Part shown: one piece after another, positions 4,389-6,154 of the stretch
Position numbering within the stretch: the first letter of the stretch is position 1
How the letters are laid out: every line of letters begins with the position of its first letter
Origin: Clostridia bacterium
GTDB taxonomy: Bacteria; Bacillota; Clostridia; Christensenellales; Aristaeellaceae
Length of the DNA: 6,154 bases
Assembly: GCA_017551645.1 (NCBI GenBank)
Contig: JAFZLE010000314.1
Location: 1-6,154 of the forward strand
Direction: 5' to 3'
Made by a program: the position numbers and the translations under genes
The notes under the pieces: generated by a model
Told to the model about the DNA's origin: nothing
What the model saw: only the letters and a program-made list of their open reading frames with translations
Databases searched by the model: none

Positions 4389-6154
4389 ACTTTTTCAAAT
4401 ACGCATACGCTCATCGGCGCGATGGAGAATGTGAATCCCCAGGCGCCGTTTTGTTTTGCATCGACCTTCACTTTCTCGCAGTCGAGATAATGCGGGTATT
4501 CTGCGTATTCGGGGCGGGAACTGGTAAATACCATTTTGTATTCGTCGCCTTTCTGCCCGACGGGCACGAACAGGGGCAGCCTTTCGGTATTGAAATCGTT
4601 GAAGCTGAACAGGTATACGAGCCCGCCTTTTTCATACGCCATTAAGCGCTGGGGCTGGTCGATCCAGAGGCTGCGGCTCCCGTGTTTGCTGAGCACCTTG
4701 TATTTTCTCGCGAAAGCGAGAGAATCGTGGTCAAATTTAAGCAGCTTCTGATATTTCAGGAAGCCGTTTTCGCTAAGCGACCACTGTCTTCTTGCGTACT
4801 TGAAGGAAAAACCGTTGCCTTCCCTGGGAAAGTCAATCCATTCCGGATGCCCGAACTCATTCCCCATAAAGTTGAGGTAGCCGTCAGAACCAAGGGTGAG
4901 TGTGATGAAGCGGATAAGCTTTATCATGCTTATGGCGCGGTCTATGCGCAAAGAATGGCTCTGGTTGTCCATGTTCGTGTACATTTCGGAATCCGCGAGC
5001 CAGAATATAAGCGTTTTGTCGCCTACCAGCGCCTGATCGTGACTTTCGCAATAACCGACGACTTTTTCCATGGGACGGCGCGTGGTGAGCTCGTACCACA
5101 TCTCAAACATGTTCCAGGTATCGTGTTTTACGGTCTTTATCCAATAATCGGGCAGACCCATACCCAGACGGTAATCAAAGCCGATGCCACCGTAACGGAT
5201 GGGAAGGCACATGCCGGGCATGCCGCTCATGTCTTCCGCTATAGCTACGGCTTTCGGATTCACGCTGTGGATAAGTTCGGTAGCCAGCTGCAGGTAAACT
5301 ATGGCGTCGATATCGGTGTTGGGGCTGTAATACTTTTTGTAATTGTCGAAGCATTCGCCCAGACCGTGATCCAGATACAGCATGCTGGTGACTCCGTCAA
5401 AACGGAAACCGTCAAAGTGGAACTCTTCCTGCCAGTACTTTATGTTGGAGAGCAGGAAGTGCATCACTTCATGTTTGCCGTAATTGAACACGCAGGTGCC
5501 CCAGGCCTGGTGGTGCCCCCTGTCACCGGGATGGAAGAACTGCTCCTGAGTGCCGTCGAACAGGTTTATGCCGTCTAGGGCGTTGGCGCTGGCATGGGAA
5601 TGCACGATATCAAGCAGCACGTACATGCCCATCTCGTGTGCGGTGTTGATCAGCCTTTTCAGGCCTTCCGGCTCGCCGTACCAGCTTGAAGGGGCGAAAA
5701 AGTTGGTGACCTGATAACCGAAAGAGGCGTAGTAGGGGTGCTGCATTATGGCCATGAGCTGCACCGTGTTGTAACCTTCGCTTTTGATGCGCGGGAGCAT
5801 AAGCTCGGTGAACTCGTCGTATGTGCCGATCCTTTCAGCTTCCGTAGCCATCCCTACGTGCGCTTCATATATCGTCAGCGGGGATATCTTGCGCTTTTTA
5901 TAGCCTCCGTCCGTCCATACAAAGGGTTTTTCCGGCTGCCAGATCTGTCCGGCGAATGAATTGTCATTGGGGTCCTGTATGACGCGGGTGATATACAGGG
6001 GTATGCGATCGAAAGTGCGGCTGCCGTTGGTTACGGCAACTTTGACACGCTGCCCGTGTTTAAGCGCGTCTTTGCCCGGCAGGAAGATCTCCCATACGCC
6101 GGAAGGGTCGATCTTTTGCATTGGATTCGCGTCACGATTCCAGAAGTTGAAATC
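4379..6154 (-). CDS. glgB: 1,4-alpha-glucan branching enzyme, GH13_8-like (N-terminus beyond window edge)
   Basis: The enzyme makes alpha-1,6 branches in glycogen by cutting and transferring alpha-1,4 chains. The frame stays open to the right edge, with 11 codons before ATG 6121 that read DFNFWNRDANP, the typical carbohydrate-binding (CBM48) strand of branching enzymes. ATG 6121 is therefore internal. Of 591 visible residues (numbered from the edge), the first part ends the CBM48-like region and the TIM barrel follows. DIVHSH (182-187) is region I. FRFDGVTSM holds the nucleophile Asp253, AEDMSG the acid Glu307, and ESHDQALVGDK the stabilising Asp373; all are intact. NFMGNEFGHPEWIDFPREG and the C-terminal beta domain are also present. 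These blocks resemble the eukaryotic/Bacteroidales-type GH13_8 enzymes rather than the more common bacterial GH13_9 type. Roughly 60-110 N-terminal residues are missing. The stop is TAG at 4381-4379. No other glycogen gene is visible in the window. Confidence 0.93.
   Translation of the reverse strand, partial: DFNFWNRDANPMQKIDPSGVWEIFLPGKDALKHGQRVKVAVTNGSRTFDRIPLYITRVIQDPNDNSFAGQIWQPEKPFVWTDGGYKKRKISPLTIYEAHVGMATEAERIGTYDEFTELMLPRIKSEGYNTVQLMAIMQHPYYASFGYQVTNFFAPSSWYGEPEGLKRLINTAHEMGMYVLLDIVHSHASANALDGINLFDGTQEQFFHPGDRGHHQAWGTCVFNYGKHEVMHFLLSNIKYWQEEFHFDGFRFDGVTSMLYLDHGLGECFDNYKKYYSPNTDIDAIVYLQLATELIHSVNPKAVAIAEDMSGMPGMCLPIRYGGIGFDYRLGMGLPDYWIKTVKHDTWNMFEMWYELTTRRPMEKVVGYCESHDQALVGDKTLIFWLADSEMYTNMDNQSHSLRIDRAISMIKLIRFITLTLGSDGYLNFMGNEFGHPEWIDFPREGNGFSFKYARRQWSLSENGFLKYQKLLKFDHDSLAFARKYKVLSKHGSRSLWIDQPQRLMAYEKGGLVYLFSFNDFNTERLPLFVPVGQKGDEYKMVFTSSRPEYAEYPHYLDCEKVKVDAKQNGAWGFTFSIAPMSVCVFEKVQP
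4415..4457 (+). terminator. Terminator-like hairpin for the plus-strand operon, inside the glgB coding region
   Basis: CGGCGC (4415-4420) pairs perfectly with GCGCCG (4443-4448), and TTTTGTTTT (4449-4457) follows directly. It begins 26 bases after the trmN6 stop. The 22-base loop can pair further (GGA 4424-4426 with TCC 4436-4438). On the minus strand the A-rich tract would precede the stem, so it would not end glgB transcription. The long loop and the coding constraint of glgB (the tract encodes Lys-Gln-Asn) leave chance possible. Confidence 0.45.

Noticed and set aside
4682..5578. A 298-codon open frame on the plus strand
   Set aside because: It lies wholly antisense to the branching-enzyme gene, whose catalytic motifs are all present. 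Its translation matches no family that I recognise, and it looks like a codon-bias shadow.
6119..6121. ATG as the start of the branching enzyme
   Set aside because: The frame continues upstream to the window edge with DFNFWNRDANP, a conserved CBM48-type stretch, so this Met is internal.

Overview
The window looks like a stretch of a Gram-positive, Clostridia-like bacterial chromosome, possibly an uncultured gut or anaerobe lineage. The base composition looks close to balanced or mildly GC-rich by eye. Supporting signs are a secreted protein with PG_binding_1 repeats and an NlpC/P60-like tail, tightly packed genes with TTG starts, a strong sigma-A type promoter (TTGACT-17-TAAAAT) and AAGGAG ribosome sites. 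The taxonomy is inference. No mobile element, CRISPR array, rRNA or tRNA was seen. Genes cover nearly everything; the only real gap is 63 bases (1056-1118).

Layout. (1) 1-158 is the 3' end of an unidentified gene. Three bases after its stop comes an EamA/DMT-type membrane transporter (162-1055), probably co-transcribed with it. (2) A promoter at 1062-1090 starts a compact three-gene operon. Its genes are an NTP-transferase-fold sugar nucleotidyltransferase (1119-2015), a secreted protein with five PG-binding repeats (2024-3661, or 2009 from an upstream TTG), and a TrmN6-type tRNA adenine methyltransferase (3654-4388, TTG start). (3) On the opposite strand, a eukaryote-type (GH13_8-like) glycogen branching enzyme runs in from beyond the right edge. 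It ends at 4379, so its last ten bases overlap the end of the methyltransferase gene.

How the genes relate. The nucleotidyltransferase would make an activated sugar (NDP-sugar), and the PG-binding protein would act outside the membrane, so both fit envelope work. The methyltransferase modifies tRNA and is probably carried along as housekeeping. The branching enzyme belongs to glycogen storage and is a separate unit.

The most notable observation is that the C-terminal 120 residues of the PG-binding protein align by eye with an NlpC/P60 peptidase, but all three catalytic positions are replaced (Cys to Val, His to Tyr, His to Tyr). It appears to be a secreted pseudo-peptidase on a wall-binding scaffold. 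A second point is a terminator-like hairpin with a T-rich tract that would end the plus-strand operon while lying inside the branching-enzyme coding sequence. I did not find a convincing wholly new multi-gene system here.
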